Shown in pieces: positions 34,908 to 43,472 of a stretch of DNA of 64,000 nt. The notes under the pieces were generated by a model. The model was not told the origin of the DNA and did no database searches. It saw only the letters and a program-made list of their open reading frames with translations. Each line of letters begins with the position of its first letter. The stretch's first letter is position 1. The DNA lies in contig DJTE01000010.1 in NCBI GenBank assembly GCA_002439165.1, positions 42,232-106,231 on the forward strand, written 5' to 3'. This DNA is from Chryseobacterium indologenes. GTDB lineage: Bacteria; Bacteroidota; Bacteroidia; Flavobacteriales; Weeksellaceae. Both the position numbers and the translations under genes were made by a program.

Positions 34908-35558
34908 ATGCCGGGATTAAAATTATCTTTCAACATAAGTACAGGATGTCTGCTCCTTTTGACTTTACTGTTCATTAACTGCAGTTCTTATCAGAAGGCA
35001 GAACTCAGAAACGGAGACCTGCTTTTTGTCACCGCCAAAGAAACCGGACTTTCGGGAGCGATCAACAACGTTACCCGGAAACAGGAAGAAGCTTCTTTTG
35101 ATCATATCGGAATCGCTGAAAAAGAAAACGGACACTGGTATGTTCTGCATGCCGCACCCAAAGGAGGTTCCCAGAAGCAGGAGCTGAAAAATTTTCTTAA
35201 AGATCAGTCTGATGAAGGTCAGCGCGTCATCATTTACCGTCTGAAACCTGAATATCAGAAAACCATTCCCGCAGCACTCATAAAAGCGGAAGCCATGTTG
35301 GGGAAACCTTATAATTTCGATTATATCCTGGATGAAAATTCTTACTATTGTTCAGATTATATTGAAAGAGCATTCAGAGAGAACCATATTTTTAAGCTGG
35401 AACCGATGACCTTCAAAGATCCGAAAACAGGGAAAACGAATGAATTCTGGGAAAGTTTTTATCAGAAGAAAAACCTGCAAGTTCCGGAAGGAGAACCCGG
35501 CTGTAATCCAAACGGACTGGCTGCTTCTGAAAAGCTGGATAAAATTGGTGAATTATAA
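34908..35558 (+). CDS. YiiX-like permuted papain-family lipoprotein
   Basis: A 216-residue cysteine-hydrolase of the YaeF/YiiX (permuted NlpC/P60) family. The N-terminus is a signal peptide with a lipobox (LLLTLLFINCSS). The family motifs are ELRNGDLLFVTA, the His in EASFDHIGIAEKE, VLHAAPKGG, and the Cys in NSYYCSDYIERAF. Members act on amide bonds, possibly in lipids or peptidoglycan, but no substrate is known. It is divergent from the response regulator with a 100-bp shared region and a -7 box TAATTTTG at 34881-34888, so control by that regulator is plausible. The 3' side is a repeat. Confidence 0.85.
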   Translation: MPGLKLSFNISTGCLLLLTLLFINCSSYQKAELRNGDLLFVTAKETGLSGAINNVTRKQEEASFDHIGIAEKENGHWYVLHAAPKGGSQKQELKNFLKDQSDEGQRVIIYRLKPEYQKTIPAALIKAEAMLGKPYNFDYILDENSYYCSDYIERAFRENHIFKLEPMTFKDPKTGKTNEFWESFYQKKNLQVPEGEPGCNPNGLAASEKLDKIGEL

Positions 35559-35569
35559 AACAGAAGGTT

Positions 35570-35850
35570 TCAGTTTACAACAACAGGCGCAAAAGATTTA
35601 ACACTTTAGTATCCATAAGTTTAAATGCCTTGAGTATAGAAGTTCACATAAGTTAAAAAAAATCTACGATTTTTATTGATTAAAAAGAGATCTGCTGAAT
35701 CTGTGAGATCATAAAAATATTAATAAAAATCTCTCCTAAAAAATCGATTGTAGTTTGCAGAATTTATTCAATAGAGGTGGACTTTACCCTGCATGAATAA
35801 TAATATCATTTCATCCGGGTTTAGTCAAAGCCTATTTATCAGATAAATTA
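35570..35850 (+). repeat. Dispersed intergenic repeat, two modules
   Basis: This gap carries two repeat modules. Module 1 (about 35572-35710) starts CAACAGGCGCAAAAGATTTA, continues with ACACTTTAGTATCCATAAG and GAAGTTCACATAAG, and is the reverse complement of the unit at 10279-10376. Module 2 (35751-35835), with TTGCAGAATTTATTCAATAG then AGGTGGACTTTA, is matched at 42867-42950. No gene is seen. Confidence 0.7.
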
Positions 35851-35860
35851 GAAGTTTTTA

Positions 35861-35911
35861 AAAAAATATTAGTCTACTAATTTGGTAGACTAATATTTTT
35901 TTATATTTTTG
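35861..35911 (+). promoter_or_regulatory. Promoter and palindromic operator of the NIL-domain gene
   Basis: A perfect 17-bp inverted repeat, 35861-35877 with 35885-35901 (core TAGTCTAC / GTAGACTA), loop TAATTTG. The loop supplies the -33 TTTG (35881-35884), which lies 19 bp before the -7 box TATTTTTG (35904-35911), fitting the Bacteroidota consensus TTG-N17-23-TAnnTTTG. The palindrome covers exactly the -33 element, so a repressor bound here would block it. The predicted start is about 55 bp before the NIL gene. CTAC-N7-GTAG motifs resemble Rrf2-family sulfur-control sites, an inference only. Confidence 0.7.
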
Positions 35912-35973
35912 TCACAGATTTAACGCAAAGAGCACTATGATCTGATAATATTAATCCACAAAAATCTTTAGTG

Positions 35974-36285
35974 ATGAGACTACCTAATGTTGATACGCAG
36001 GTTTTACAGAATACCGTCAGCCTGCCTAAGAAAGAATTGATCCTGGAAATAGAATTAAATGGCAAAATGAAATTTGAACATTTAATGAATGCAGTCTATA
36101 ACCAGTTCGGGATATGCCACAGGGTTCTTTCTGCCAACATAGAGTATGTGAACGGATATAGTTTCGGATCTGTGCAGCTTTATATTAAGGTAAGTTCAGA
36201 TGATTACCGGCAGCTGGAATCTTATCTGAATAAAAATAAACTTTTGAGTACAACGGTAGAGTATATCTGCAGAACGTATTCTTAG
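35974..36285 (+). CDS. Stand-alone NIL-domain protein
   Basis: A 103-residue soluble protein starting at ATG 35974 (MRLPNVDTQVLQNTV). Residues 20-100 match the NIL domain (PF09383) found at the C-terminus of MetN, the methionine ABC ATPase, and in some ferredoxins: LILEIELNGKMKFEHLMNAV, the NIEYVNGYSFGSVQLYI strand pair, and YRQLESYLNKNK. In MetN this domain binds methionine and inhibits transport. Here it occurs alone, so it may act as a free sensor or inhibitor in sulfur or methionine metabolism. The upstream palindrome over the promoter supports regulated expression. It has its own terminator. Confidence 0.8.
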   Translation: MRLPNVDTQVLQNTVSLPKKELILEIELNGKMKFEHLMNAVYNQFGICHRVLSANIEYVNGYSFGSVQLYIKVSSDDYRQLESYLNKNKLLSTTVEYICRTYS

Positions 36286-36311
36286 GGAGATTCATATAGT
36301 TTTAATTACAT

Positions 36312-36345
36312 AAGCATCGGGTAGTTTTCTGCCGGATGCTTTTTT
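36312..36345 (+). terminator. Terminator after the NIL gene
   Basis: An imperfect stem AAGCATCGGGTAG (36312-36324) with CTGCCGGATGCTT (36329-36341), loop TTTT, then six Ts. Confidence 0.78.
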
Positions 36346-36423
36346 ATTACAGTGAGAAATGTTGCCGGTTTTTCCTGATGACAAAAAAACTGTATTTTTA
36401 AACCTTATAAAATATGAAAATCT

Positions 36424-36978
36424 ATGATCACAATTTTTGTTATTGCCGCATTAATCGTATTGTTTCTGCTTTACGGGGTTTCTATTTATAACCGTCTGGT
36501 GAAACTGAGAAACCTGGTGCAGGAAGCATGGAGCAGTATTGATGTCATGCTTAAAAAACGTCACGATCTTATCCCGAATCTTGTAGAAACCGTAAAAGGA
36601 TATGCTACCCACGAACGTGAAACTCTTGACAGCGTTACCAGGGCAAGAACACAGGCGGTAGGAGCAGATTCTGTTCAGGCAAAAGAAGCTGCTGAAAAGA
36701 ACCTGAACCAGGCAATGATGAATCTTTTCGCCGTTGCAGAAAAGTATCCGGATCTGAAAGCCAATACCAATTTCCAGCAGCTTCAGAGCGAACTGACTTC
36801 CATTGAAAATGATATTGAAAAATCAAGAAGATACTATAACGGAACCGTACGTGAAAACAATACCCTGGTAGAATCATTTCCAAGCAATATAGTGGCCGGA
36901 ATGTACAAATTTGAAAAATCTCCGTTCTTTGAACTGCAGAATATTGCCGACAGGGAGGTTCCAACCGTAAAATTCTAG
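36424..36978 (+). CDS. lemA: LemA-family membrane protein
   Basis: A 184-residue LemA protein. One N-terminal transmembrane helix (about 2-20; FVIAALIVLFLLYGV) is followed by a long cytoplasmic or periplasmic helical bundle with the family motifs LVQEAWSSIDVMLKKRHDLI, NLVETVKGYATHE, and RRYYNGTVRENNT, and the C-terminal FEKSPFFELQN. The function is unclear; LemA is often next to TPM or DUF2207 proteins and linked to envelope stress. It is 3 bp upstream of the DUF2207 gene, so the two are translationally coupled. Confidence 0.93.
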   Translation: MITIFVIAALIVLFLLYGVSIYNRLVKLRNLVQEAWSSIDVMLKKRHDLIPNLVETVKGYATHERETLDSVTRARTQAVGADSVQAKEAAEKNLNQAMMNLFAVAEKYPDLKANTNFQQLQSELTSIENDIEKSRRYYNGTVRENNTLVESFPSNIVAGMYKFEKSPFFELQNIADREVPTVKF

Positions 36979-36981
36979 GGA

Positions 36982-38901
36982 ATGGAAAAGTTGCTGCAGC
37001 TTTTTCTGGTTTTATTCTTTTCTGTTGCCTTTGCCCAGAATGAAACAGGCAGAGAAGACCAGATGACAATTGCCGGACCGGAGAAGATTATTTCATTCCA
37101 TTCAGATATTGAGGTAGATAAAAATTCCGGAATTACCGTTACGGAACATATTAAAGCATACAGTCTGGGAGATAAGATCAAAAGAGGGATATTCCGTTCC
37201 CTGCCTTTATCCAGAAACCTCAATAACAGAAGATATAAGGTAAAATATGATATCATCTCCGTTAAAAAGAACGGAGCAGATGAAAAGTATCATGAGAAAA
37301 TTTCAAATGACTACCTGGAGATTTATTTGGGAAGTAAAGATGTTATTCTTGACCCAGGAACCTACGATTACGAAATAAAATACAAAGCAGAGAACCAGAT
37401 CGGTTTCTTTGACCGTTATGACGAGCTTTACTGGAATGTAAACGGTACGTATTGGGATTTTGACGTAGACTCAATCTCTGCAAAGGTTATGCTTCCGGAA
37501 GGTGCGGGAATCATTCAGAATTCCTGTTATACCGGAGCATATGGCAGTACATCCCAAAATTGTACAGCTAAGGTTCTTTCAGAAAATTCAATAGAGTGGA
37601 GTGCTTCCGGTCTGAAAGCCAATGAAGGACTTACGGTAGCGGTAGGATTTAAAAAAGGAGTGATGATTCCGCCTCCGCCACCTACTTTCCTTGAGGTGTA
37701 TGGTATCCTGATTGGTGGTTTTATCGTATTTATCGGATTGATCTTTTATTATTATACCACCTGGAGGAAGTATGGAGTTGATCCTGAAAAGCCTACTGTT
37801 TATCCACAGTTTAATGTTCCTGAAAATATGTCTCCGGCTACATTGGGCTATATCAGATCTGAAAGTTTCAGTAATAAATACCTTACGGCAGCCATTGTCA
37901 ACCTTGCGGTGAAAGGATATGTTAAAATTATAGAAAATGAAGATTCCGGAATATTGGGAATTTTCAAGACGAAAAAATTTATCTTAAAAAAGCTGAAAGA
38001 ACCGGATGAAGCACTTCCGAAGGAAGAGATCAATCTGATGAACAATCTTTTTTCAGAGTATAAAGATTCTGTAACATTTGATGGGAAGTACGATTCTAAA
38101 ATTGAAAAAGCGGTTCGTAATTTTAAAGAAACCCTTAAATTTCAACATGATAATTTTTTGAATGAAGGAAATAATACCTCAAAATTGATTCTTCCGTGGA
38201 TCATAAGTTCTGTTGTATATGGTGCAGGATTAGTCCTGAGCTATATGATTTATCCTGAAATTGAAAAATTACTGATTGGAGGAGTTATTTATATCGTTCT
38301 TCTGGTTGTATTTATCATTGCTGCTTTTGCGGCGAGAGGTTATTTTTGGATCTTTCTGATACCGGTTCCGTTTATTTTATTCATCGGAGCTTTAGTCATG
38401 ATCTATCAGGGGCATGATGCCGTAGAAAGCAATAATTTCAATGTATGTTATGTATTTCTGATCCTTACATTTGTAGCTTTACTGATCTATCAGCATCTGA
38501 TCAAAAGACCTTCAGAAGAAAAGCTGAGAAAAAAATCGCTGATCGACGGATTTAAAATGTACATGGGTGCTGCGGAAAACGAACAGCTGAAATTCCATAA
38601 TCCTCCTCAGATGACCCCGCAGGTTTTTGAAACCCTTCTGCCTTTTGCGATGGTATTGGGTGTTGATGAGGTATGGGGTGAAAAATTTGATGATATGCTG
38701 AAAAGAACGTCCACAGAGTATCAGAATAACTGGTATTATGGCGGAACGCTGAATCATTATGCTTTTGCCAGTACGCTGAACTCAAGCCTTACCCAATCCA
38801 TACAGTCAACCTCTACCCAGCCTTCCAGCTCAGGAAGCGGTTCAGGTGGCGGTGGATTCTCCGGTGGCGGTGGAGGAGGCGGTGGCGGCGGTGGCTGGTA
38901 G
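36982..38901 (+). CDS. DUF2207 membrane protein with poly-glycine tail
   Basis: A 639-residue membrane protein. It has a signal peptide (MEKLLQLFLVLFFSVAFAQ), a DUF2207 extracytoplasmic domain (about 35-225) with SDIEVDKNSGITVTEHIK and YDELYWNVNGTYWDFDVDS, a transmembrane helix near 235-257, a cytoplasmic domain with PENMSPATLGYIRSESFSN, three more helices (about 400-490), and a C-terminal Ser- then Gly-rich tail. The Gly tail is common in this family. Paired with lemA in many bacteria; function unknown, possibly envelope integrity. A terminator follows 16 bp later. Confidence 0.9.
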   Translation: MEKLLQLFLVLFFSVAFAQNETGREDQMTIAGPEKIISFHSDIEVDKNSGITVTEHIKAYSLGDKIKRGIFRSLPLSRNLNNRRYKVKYDIISVKKNGADEKYHEKISNDYLEIYLGSKDVILDPGTYDYEIKYKAENQIGFFDRYDELYWNVNGTYWDFDVDSISAKVMLPEGAGIIQNSCYTGAYGSTSQNCTAKVLSENSIEWSASGLKANEGLTVAVGFKKGVMIPPPPPTFLEVYGILIGGFIVFIGLIFYYYTTWRKYGVDPEKPTVYPQFNVPENMSPATLGYIRSESFSNKYLTAAIVNLAVKGYVKIIENEDSGILGIFKTKKFILKKLKEPDEALPKEEINLMNNLFSEYKDSVTFDGKYDSKIEKAVRNFKETLKFQHDNFLNEGNNTSKLILPWIISSVVYGAGLVLSYMIYPEIEKLLIGGVIYIVLLVVFIIAAFAARGYFWIFLIPVPFILFIGALVMIYQGHDAVESNNFNVCYVFLILTFVALLIYQHLIKRPSEEKLRKKSLIDGFKMYMGAAENEQLKFHNPPQMTPQVFETLLPFAMVLGVDEVWGEKFDDMLKRTSTEYQNNWYYGGTLNHYAFASTLNSSLTQSIQSTSTQPSSSGSGSGGGGFSGGGGGGGGGGGW

Positions 38902-38917
38902 CCGGTTTCCATAAAAT

Positions 38918-38954
38918 AAAAAAGCGTTCAAAATTAAACTTTGAACGCTTTTTT
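38918..38954 (+). terminator. Bidirectional terminator between DUF2207 and murA
   Basis: A 15-bp stem, 38918-38932 (AAAAAAGCGTTCAAA) with 38940-38954, loop 7 nt. Flanked by A and T runs, it can end both the lemA-DUF2207 and the convergent DUF4290-murA transcripts. Confidence 0.9.
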
Positions 38955-38969
38955 TATTCTTAAAGAGCA

Positions 38970-40277
38970 TTAGATTCTTTCAATATCTGCACCGATTGCT
39001 TTTAGCCTTCCGTCGATATTTTCGTAACCTCTGTCAATCTGCTCAATGTTATGGATGATCGATTTTCCTTCAGCAGAAAGGGCGGCAATAAGAAGCGCAT
39101 TTCCTGCTCTGATATCAGGGGAAACCATAGTGGTTCCTCTTAAAGGAGTTTCCTGGTTCAGTCCGATAACAGTAGCTCTGTGCGGATCACATAAAATGAT
39201 CTGTGCCCCCATATCAATCAGTTTATCTACAAAGAATAATCTTGATTCAAACATTTTCTGATGTACCAGAAGACTTCCTTTAGCCTGAGTAGCCACTACA
39301 AGAATGATGGACAGCAGGTCAGGGGTAAATCCCGGCCACGGAGCGTCTGAAATAGTAAGGATAGATCCGTCAATAAATTTCTGAATTTTATAATTTTCCT
39401 GAGCCGGAATATAAATATCATCGTTGCTTTGTTCAAGCTGGATTCCCAGTTTTCGGAAGGTATTCGGGATAACGCCGAGCTGGTTCCAGTTTACATTTTT
39501 AATGGTAATCTCCGATTTGGTCATGGCCGCAAGACCAATCCATGATCCGATCTCTACCATGTCGGGAAGCATGGTGTGTTCTGTTCCCCGCAGATAATCC
39601 ACTCCTTCAATAGTGAGAAGGTTGGAACCGATTCCCGAGATATTAGCCCCCATTCTGTTCAGCATTTTGCATAACTGCTGAAGATAAGGTTCGCATGCGG
39701 CATTGTAGATTCTGGTTTTTCCTTTGGCAAGAGCTGCCGCCATCACAATATTGGCTGTTCCTGTTACAGAAGCTTCTTCCAGAAGGATAAACTTTCCTTT
39801 TAATTCTTTTGCCTTCAGTGAGTAGAAATATTCATCTTCATCGTAATTAAATTCAGCACCCAGTTCTACCAGTCCCTGGAAGTGGGTATCCAGTCTTCTT
39901 CTTCCGATTTTGTCTCCTCCGGGAGTTGGCATATACGCTTCTCCATATCGGGCAAGCATTGGCCCCATCAGCATGATAGATCCTCTTAGTTTAGCTCCGT
40001 CTTTTTTGAATTCGTTGGATTTGATATAATCAAAATTGACCTTATCTGCCTTGAAAGTATAATCGCCATGACCGTTTTTAGTCACTTTTACACCAAAATC
40101 TCCCAGAATTTCAATCAGTCTGTTTACATCGTGAATGTCCGGAATATTTTTAATTCTTACCTCTTCATCCGTTAACAGGACCGCACATAAAATCTGTAAA
40201 GCTTCGTTTTTGGCTCCCTGTGGAGTTATTTCTCCCTGCAGTCTTTTTCCTCCCCTTATCTGAAATGTTCCACTCAT
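38970..40277 (-). CDS. murA: UDP-N-acetylglucosamine 1-carboxyvinyltransferase with Asp in place of the catalytic Cys
   Basis: MurA transfers enolpyruvate from PEP to UDP-GlcNAc, the first committed step of peptidoglycan synthesis, in the cytoplasm. The 435-residue protein has the KNEALQILCAVLL site near the N-terminus, LRGSIMLMGPMLARYG, and the substrate region SVTGTANIVMAAALAKG. The active-site loop reads PTPGGDKIGRRRLDTHFQGL; Asp122 (codon GAC, 39914-39912) takes the place of E. coli Cys115. Asp variants are active but are not alkylated by fosfomycin, so intrinsic resistance is expected. It overlaps the DUF4290 stop by one base (TAATG arrangement). Confidence 0.95.
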   Translation of the reverse strand: MSGTFQIRGGKRLQGEITPQGAKNEALQILCAVLLTDEEVRIKNIPDIHDVNRLIEILGDFGVKVTKNGHGDYTFKADKVNFDYIKSNEFKKDGAKLRGSIMLMGPMLARYGEAYMPTPGGDKIGRRRLDTHFQGLVELGAEFNYDEDEYFYSLKAKELKGKFILLEEASVTGTANIVMAAALAKGKTRIYNAACEPYLQQLCKMLNRMGANISGIGSNLLTIEGVDYLRGTEHTMLPDMVEIGSWIGLAAMTKSEITIKNVNWNQLGVIPNTFRKLGIQLEQSNDDIYIPAQENYKIQKFIDGSILTISDAPWPGFTPDLLSIILVVATQAKGSLLVHQKMFESRLFFVDKLIDMGAQIILCDPHRATVIGLNQETPLRGTTMVSPDIRAGNALLIAALSAEGKSIIHNIEQIDRGYENIDGRLKAIGADIERI

Positions 40278-40942
40278 TACTTTCTGTTTTTATGATTGTT
40301 ATTGTTGTGCCTTCTTTTATTGGTCTGGTTCTTATTATTGTTGTTATTACTGTTTTTGTTATTCCGGCTATTGTTATTACTGGTATAATAGATCTTGCTT
40401 TTTTCAAGGGAATCTATTCCGGTAAGGTCCAGCCTGTTTTCAGACAGCTCTTTCAGATGGCGGAAAATAACGTCGTCCGTTACGTGTTCTTTATTGTATA
40501 CGTTATAGGACTTCTTCATATTGTTGGCGATCACTTCAATCAAAGCTTCCTTTTCATCTCCTGTTTCCAGCTCGATGGCCTTTTCAATCAGCTGAAGAAT
40601 ACTCTTTCCGTAAAATTTGAAATCTCCCTGCAGTTTAGGGTATTCCATCTTCTTCGGCTTTTCAGCAAGCTGTTCCCGGGTAGGAAAGGGGTAAGGGGAT
40701 TCTACATCCAGATCATATTCTGCCAAAATAAAAAGATGATCCCAAAGTTTATGTTTATAATTTTCTTCGTCACGGAGCTGAGGGTTTCTCTGACCCATAA
40801 AATCAATGATGGCCATTGCCATTTCACTCCTTTCCTCTTTGGTAGGGAGTTCTTTGCAGCGTTCAACCAGCTGCTGTATAATTCTGCCATATTCCGGCAT
40901 ATGAAGCTGGGTTTTTTGGGTATTGTATTCCATAGTATGCAA
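40277..40942 (-). CDS. DUF4290 family protein
   Basis: A 221-residue cytoplasmic protein. The N-terminal 165 residues (MEYNTQKTQLHMPEYGRIIQ and FMGQRNPQLRDEENYKHKLWDHLF) match DUF4290, a Bacteroidota family found directly before murA. The last 40 residues are very rich in Asn, Lys and Arg, a flexible basic tail that could bind nucleic acid. The start at 40942 adds three residues before MEYNTQ; the internal ATG at 40933 is equally possible. A -7 box TATATTTG (40947-40940) overlaps the start area, so the later ATG may be the real one. Translationally coupled to murA; function unknown. Confidence 0.88.
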   Translation of the reverse strand: MHTMEYNTQKTQLHMPEYGRIIQQLVERCKELPTKEERSEMAMAIIDFMGQRNPQLRDEENYKHKLWDHLFILAEYDLDVESPYPFPTREQLAEKPKKMEYPKLQGDFKFYGKSILQLIEKAIELETGDEKEALIEVIANNMKKSYNVYNKEHVTDDVIFRHLKELSENRLDLTGIDSLEKSKIYYTSNNNSRNNKNSNNNNNKNQTNKRRHNNNNHKNRK

Positions 40943-41111
40943 ATATATGGATTAAAAGAAAAATTGTTTTGAAAATCTTAAAAGTTTATGATTTTTTAAT
41001 GAAAATTGTATACAGGCATTTCTTGAACGGAACTGAAAATATTTCACATGTAATAGAATTTATTTGATAAAATTGTAACTTAGTTATCAGATTAATAAAT
41101 AAAATATAAGT

Positions 41112-42545
41112 ATGAAAAAAACACATTTCTTCCTTTCTGTACTGGCTCTGGCATCCGTCAGCTCCTGTCGGAATACTGATGAACCTGTTGGTGAAGATCT
41201 GCGTAAAGCAGAAGTACACAATAAAACAGTGAATGTAACGAATCACGATGGAAAACCTTTCAGTACAGGAAATATTTCCTCAGCCGGAAAATTTATTGCC
41301 GGCCCGGGAGGCAGTGTCCTGATGCAGGGGTTTTACTGGGATGTTCCTGCCGGAGGAACCTGGTGGGATACCGTTAAAAATAAATTGGCCGACTGGTCCA
41401 CAGCAGGGATCGGCGCAGTATGGCTTCCTCCGGCATCGAAAGCCCAGAACGGAGCCTATTCTATGGGCTATGATCCTACCGATTATTACGATTTTGGAAA
41501 TTTCAGCCAGAATGGAAGCGTAGAAACCCGTTTCGGATCTAGAACAGAGCTGGAAGCCCTGATTACAAAAGCCCATGCTGAAAATATGCAGGTGTACGCA
41601 GATATTGTAATCAATCATAACAGTGGCGGTCAGTCTGAAGCGAATCCGTTTACAGGAACCAATACCTGGACCGATTTTTCAGGAATTGCATCTGGAAAAT
41701 TTAAAAGAAGTTATAATGATTTCTACAAAAACTCATATGGAAATAATGATGAAGGGGCTTTTGGCGGATTTCCGGATCTGTGTCATGCCAATCCTTATGT
41801 ACAGGACTGGTTGTGGGGACGGGATGATTCTGTTGGAAAATATTATAAAAATGTAATGAAATTTGACGGATGGAGGTTTGATTATGTGAAAGGCTTCGGA
41901 CCCTGGGTCGTCAATAGCTGGAATTCCAGCGTAGGCGGATTTTCTGTGGGTGAACTTTGGGAATCCAATGTCAATACTCTTGAGTGGTGGGCGAATAACG
42001 CCAACAGTTCCGTATTTGATTTTGCCGCTTATTATAAAATGGATGAAGCCTTCGATAACGGAAATCTAAACGTACTGAACGATGATATGATGTGGAAAAG
42101 AAACCCGTATAAAGCGGTAACTTTTGTAGCGAATCACGATACCGATATTATTTATAACAAAATGCCTGCTTATGCCTATATTCTCACCCATGAAGGGTAT
42201 CCGACTGTTTTTTACAGGGATTATGAAGAATGGCTGAATAAAGAAAGACTCAACAACCTGATCTGGATCCATAATAATAAAGCTACCGGAACCACATCTA
42301 TTCTGTATACGGACAACGATGAATATATTGCAAGACGAAACGGATATAACGGGAACCCGGGGCTGGTGGTGTATATCAACACCTCTTCCAGCTGGCAGGA
42401 AAGATGGGTGGAAACCAACTGGAGCAGTCAGCAGATCAAAGATTTTACCGGGCATTCAGGCTGGTATCCAACTACGCAGGGCGATAAATGGGTAAAGATC
42501 CAGTGTCCTCCGAATAGCTATTCAGTCTGGTCCTTAAATCAATAA
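41112..42545 (+). CDS. GH13 alpha-amylase lipoprotein
   Basis: A 477-residue alpha-amylase-family hydrolase. The N-terminus is a lipoprotein signal with Cys19 (LALASVSSCRNT), so it is probably held on the membrane. Conserved regions are DIVINHN (164-170, region I), GWRFDYVKGF (253-262, region II, nucleophile Asp257), GELWES (280-285, acid/base Glu281) and ANHDTD (340-345, Asp343). A C-terminal beta domain runs from about 395. It fits calcium-dependent alpha-1,4-glucan hydrolases of the Bacillus liquefying type. No susCD pair is nearby, so it acts alone. A terminator and repeat follow. Confidence 0.93.
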   Translation: MKKTHFFLSVLALASVSSCRNTDEPVGEDLRKAEVHNKTVNVTNHDGKPFSTGNISSAGKFIAGPGGSVLMQGFYWDVPAGGTWWDTVKNKLADWSTAGIGAVWLPPASKAQNGAYSMGYDPTDYYDFGNFSQNGSVETRFGSRTELEALITKAHAENMQVYADIVINHNSGGQSEANPFTGTNTWTDFSGIASGKFKRSYNDFYKNSYGNNDEGAFGGFPDLCHANPYVQDWLWGRDDSVGKYYKNVMKFDGWRFDYVKGFGPWVVNSWNSSVGGFSVGELWESNVNTLEWWANNANSSVFDFAAYYKMDEAFDNGNLNVLNDDMMWKRNPYKAVTFVANHDTDIIYNKMPAYAYILTHEGYPTVFYRDYEEWLNKERLNNLIWIHNNKATGTTSILYTDNDEYIARRNGYNGNPGLVVYINTSSSWQERWVETNWSSQQIKDFTGHSGWYPTTQGDKWVKIQCPPNSYSVWSLNQ

Positions 42546-42570
42546 TAGCAATCCAAACATCATACAATTA

Positions 42571-42605
42571 AAAGGGATAAGGTCAATTACTTTATCTCTT
42601 TTTAT
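42571..42605 (+). terminator. Terminator after the amylase gene
   Basis: A 13-bp stem with two G-U pairs, AAAGGGATAAGGT (42571-42583) and ACTTTATCTCTTT (42589-42601), loop CAATT, then Ts to 42603. Confidence 0.72.
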
Positions 42606-42662
42606 ATCTAATATTGAATTTTGAACAAAAAACCGGCATGATCGGGAGGAAAATATCCGCCA

Positions 42663-42960
42663 AGATCTGTGGGAAATAATTAACCACAACACAAAAAATT
42701 AACACTTTAGTCTCAATAAGTCTGAAAGTTAACGTATAAAAATACACCTTAGTTTTTAGAAATCTGGATTTCTGTTTACGACAGGATAAAAAATCTGCTT
42801 AATCTGCATGATCAGCGAGACCATAAAAAATACCGGCAAGTTCTTGGTAAAACCCTCTCATGTTAGATTGCAGAATTTATTTAATAGAGGTGGACTTTAC
42901 GCCTAAATAATTATTTCATACGGCTTTGGCCAAAACCTATACAGCAAATTTTTAAAATCT
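42663..42960 (+). repeat. Second copy of the two-module dispersed repeat
   Basis: In the 500-bp gap between the amylase and DCC genes. Module 1 (about 42676-42830) has AACACTTTAGTCTCAATAAG and AAATCTGCTTAATCTGCATG; module 2 (42863-42950) has TTGCAGAATTTATTTAATAG then AGGTGGACTTTACG and GGCTTTGGCCAAAACCTAT. Both modules match 35570-35850 in the same order and orientation, with scattered substitutions. No gene seen. Confidence 0.7.
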
Positions 42961-43047
42961 GCCCAATCAACGAAAGACAAATATTTACAAAAATATGGGT
43001 GTTCTGTGGGAAGCAGCAAGCAATAACCTATGCTCCGAAAAATATTT

Positions 43048-43461
43048 TCACACCTCAATAAACTTTTTCTTCTGGTGCGCATCCGGAAGAAAACACTTTT
43101 GATTAGCCAGTTTCATTCTGTTTCGGGAAACAAGGTCATAGGCTTTATCACTCAGGAAGGATGGGAAAATTTTTCCAACAGCGGATAACTTGTATATCCC
43201 TCCCAGTATATCAGCGATTTTAAGTACTGCCCGGGACTTGGTAAGGTAATACTTTCCGGGCTTCCAAAGGTATAAAGTGTTGAAAACTTTCGTCTCCAAT
43301 CCTCTTTCAGACAGGAACTTCTGTCCGAAATCCGACTGCAGGGAAGCAAACATGAACTGATCTTTCCGGTCTCTTTCCAGGATCCACTGTACCCAGAAAT
43401 TGCAGACTCCGCAGTCTCCGTCAAAAAATACAATATGCTTATCTTCCCAGTTCTCCTGCAT
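43048..43461 (-). CDS. DCC-family thiol-disulfide oxidoreductase-like protein
   Basis: A 137-residue member of the DUF393/DCC family, with the hallmark FFDGDCGVCNFWVQWILERD motif carrying the CxxC pair (DGDCGVC), and KFLSERGLETKVFNTLYLW, SRAVLKIADILGGIYKL and DLVSRNRMKL. These proteins are predicted redox enzymes of the thioredoxin fold; the substrate is unknown. It follows the haem-binding-domain gene by 11 bp in the same orientation, so the two are probably co-transcribed. Confidence 0.9.
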   Translation of the reverse strand: MQENWEDKHIVFFDGDCGVCNFWVQWILERDRKDQFMFASLQSDFGQKFLSERGLETKVFNTLYLWKPGKYYLTKSRAVLKIADILGGIYKLSAVGKIFPSFLSDKAYDLVSRNRMKLANQKCFLPDAHQKKKFIEV

Positions 43462-43472
43462 GGTGATCGATG

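Noticed and set aside
40220..40972. A 250-codon plus-strand frame opposite murA and DUF4290
   Set aside because: Antisense of the Asn-rich DUF4290 tail gives a long hydrophobic run by chance.
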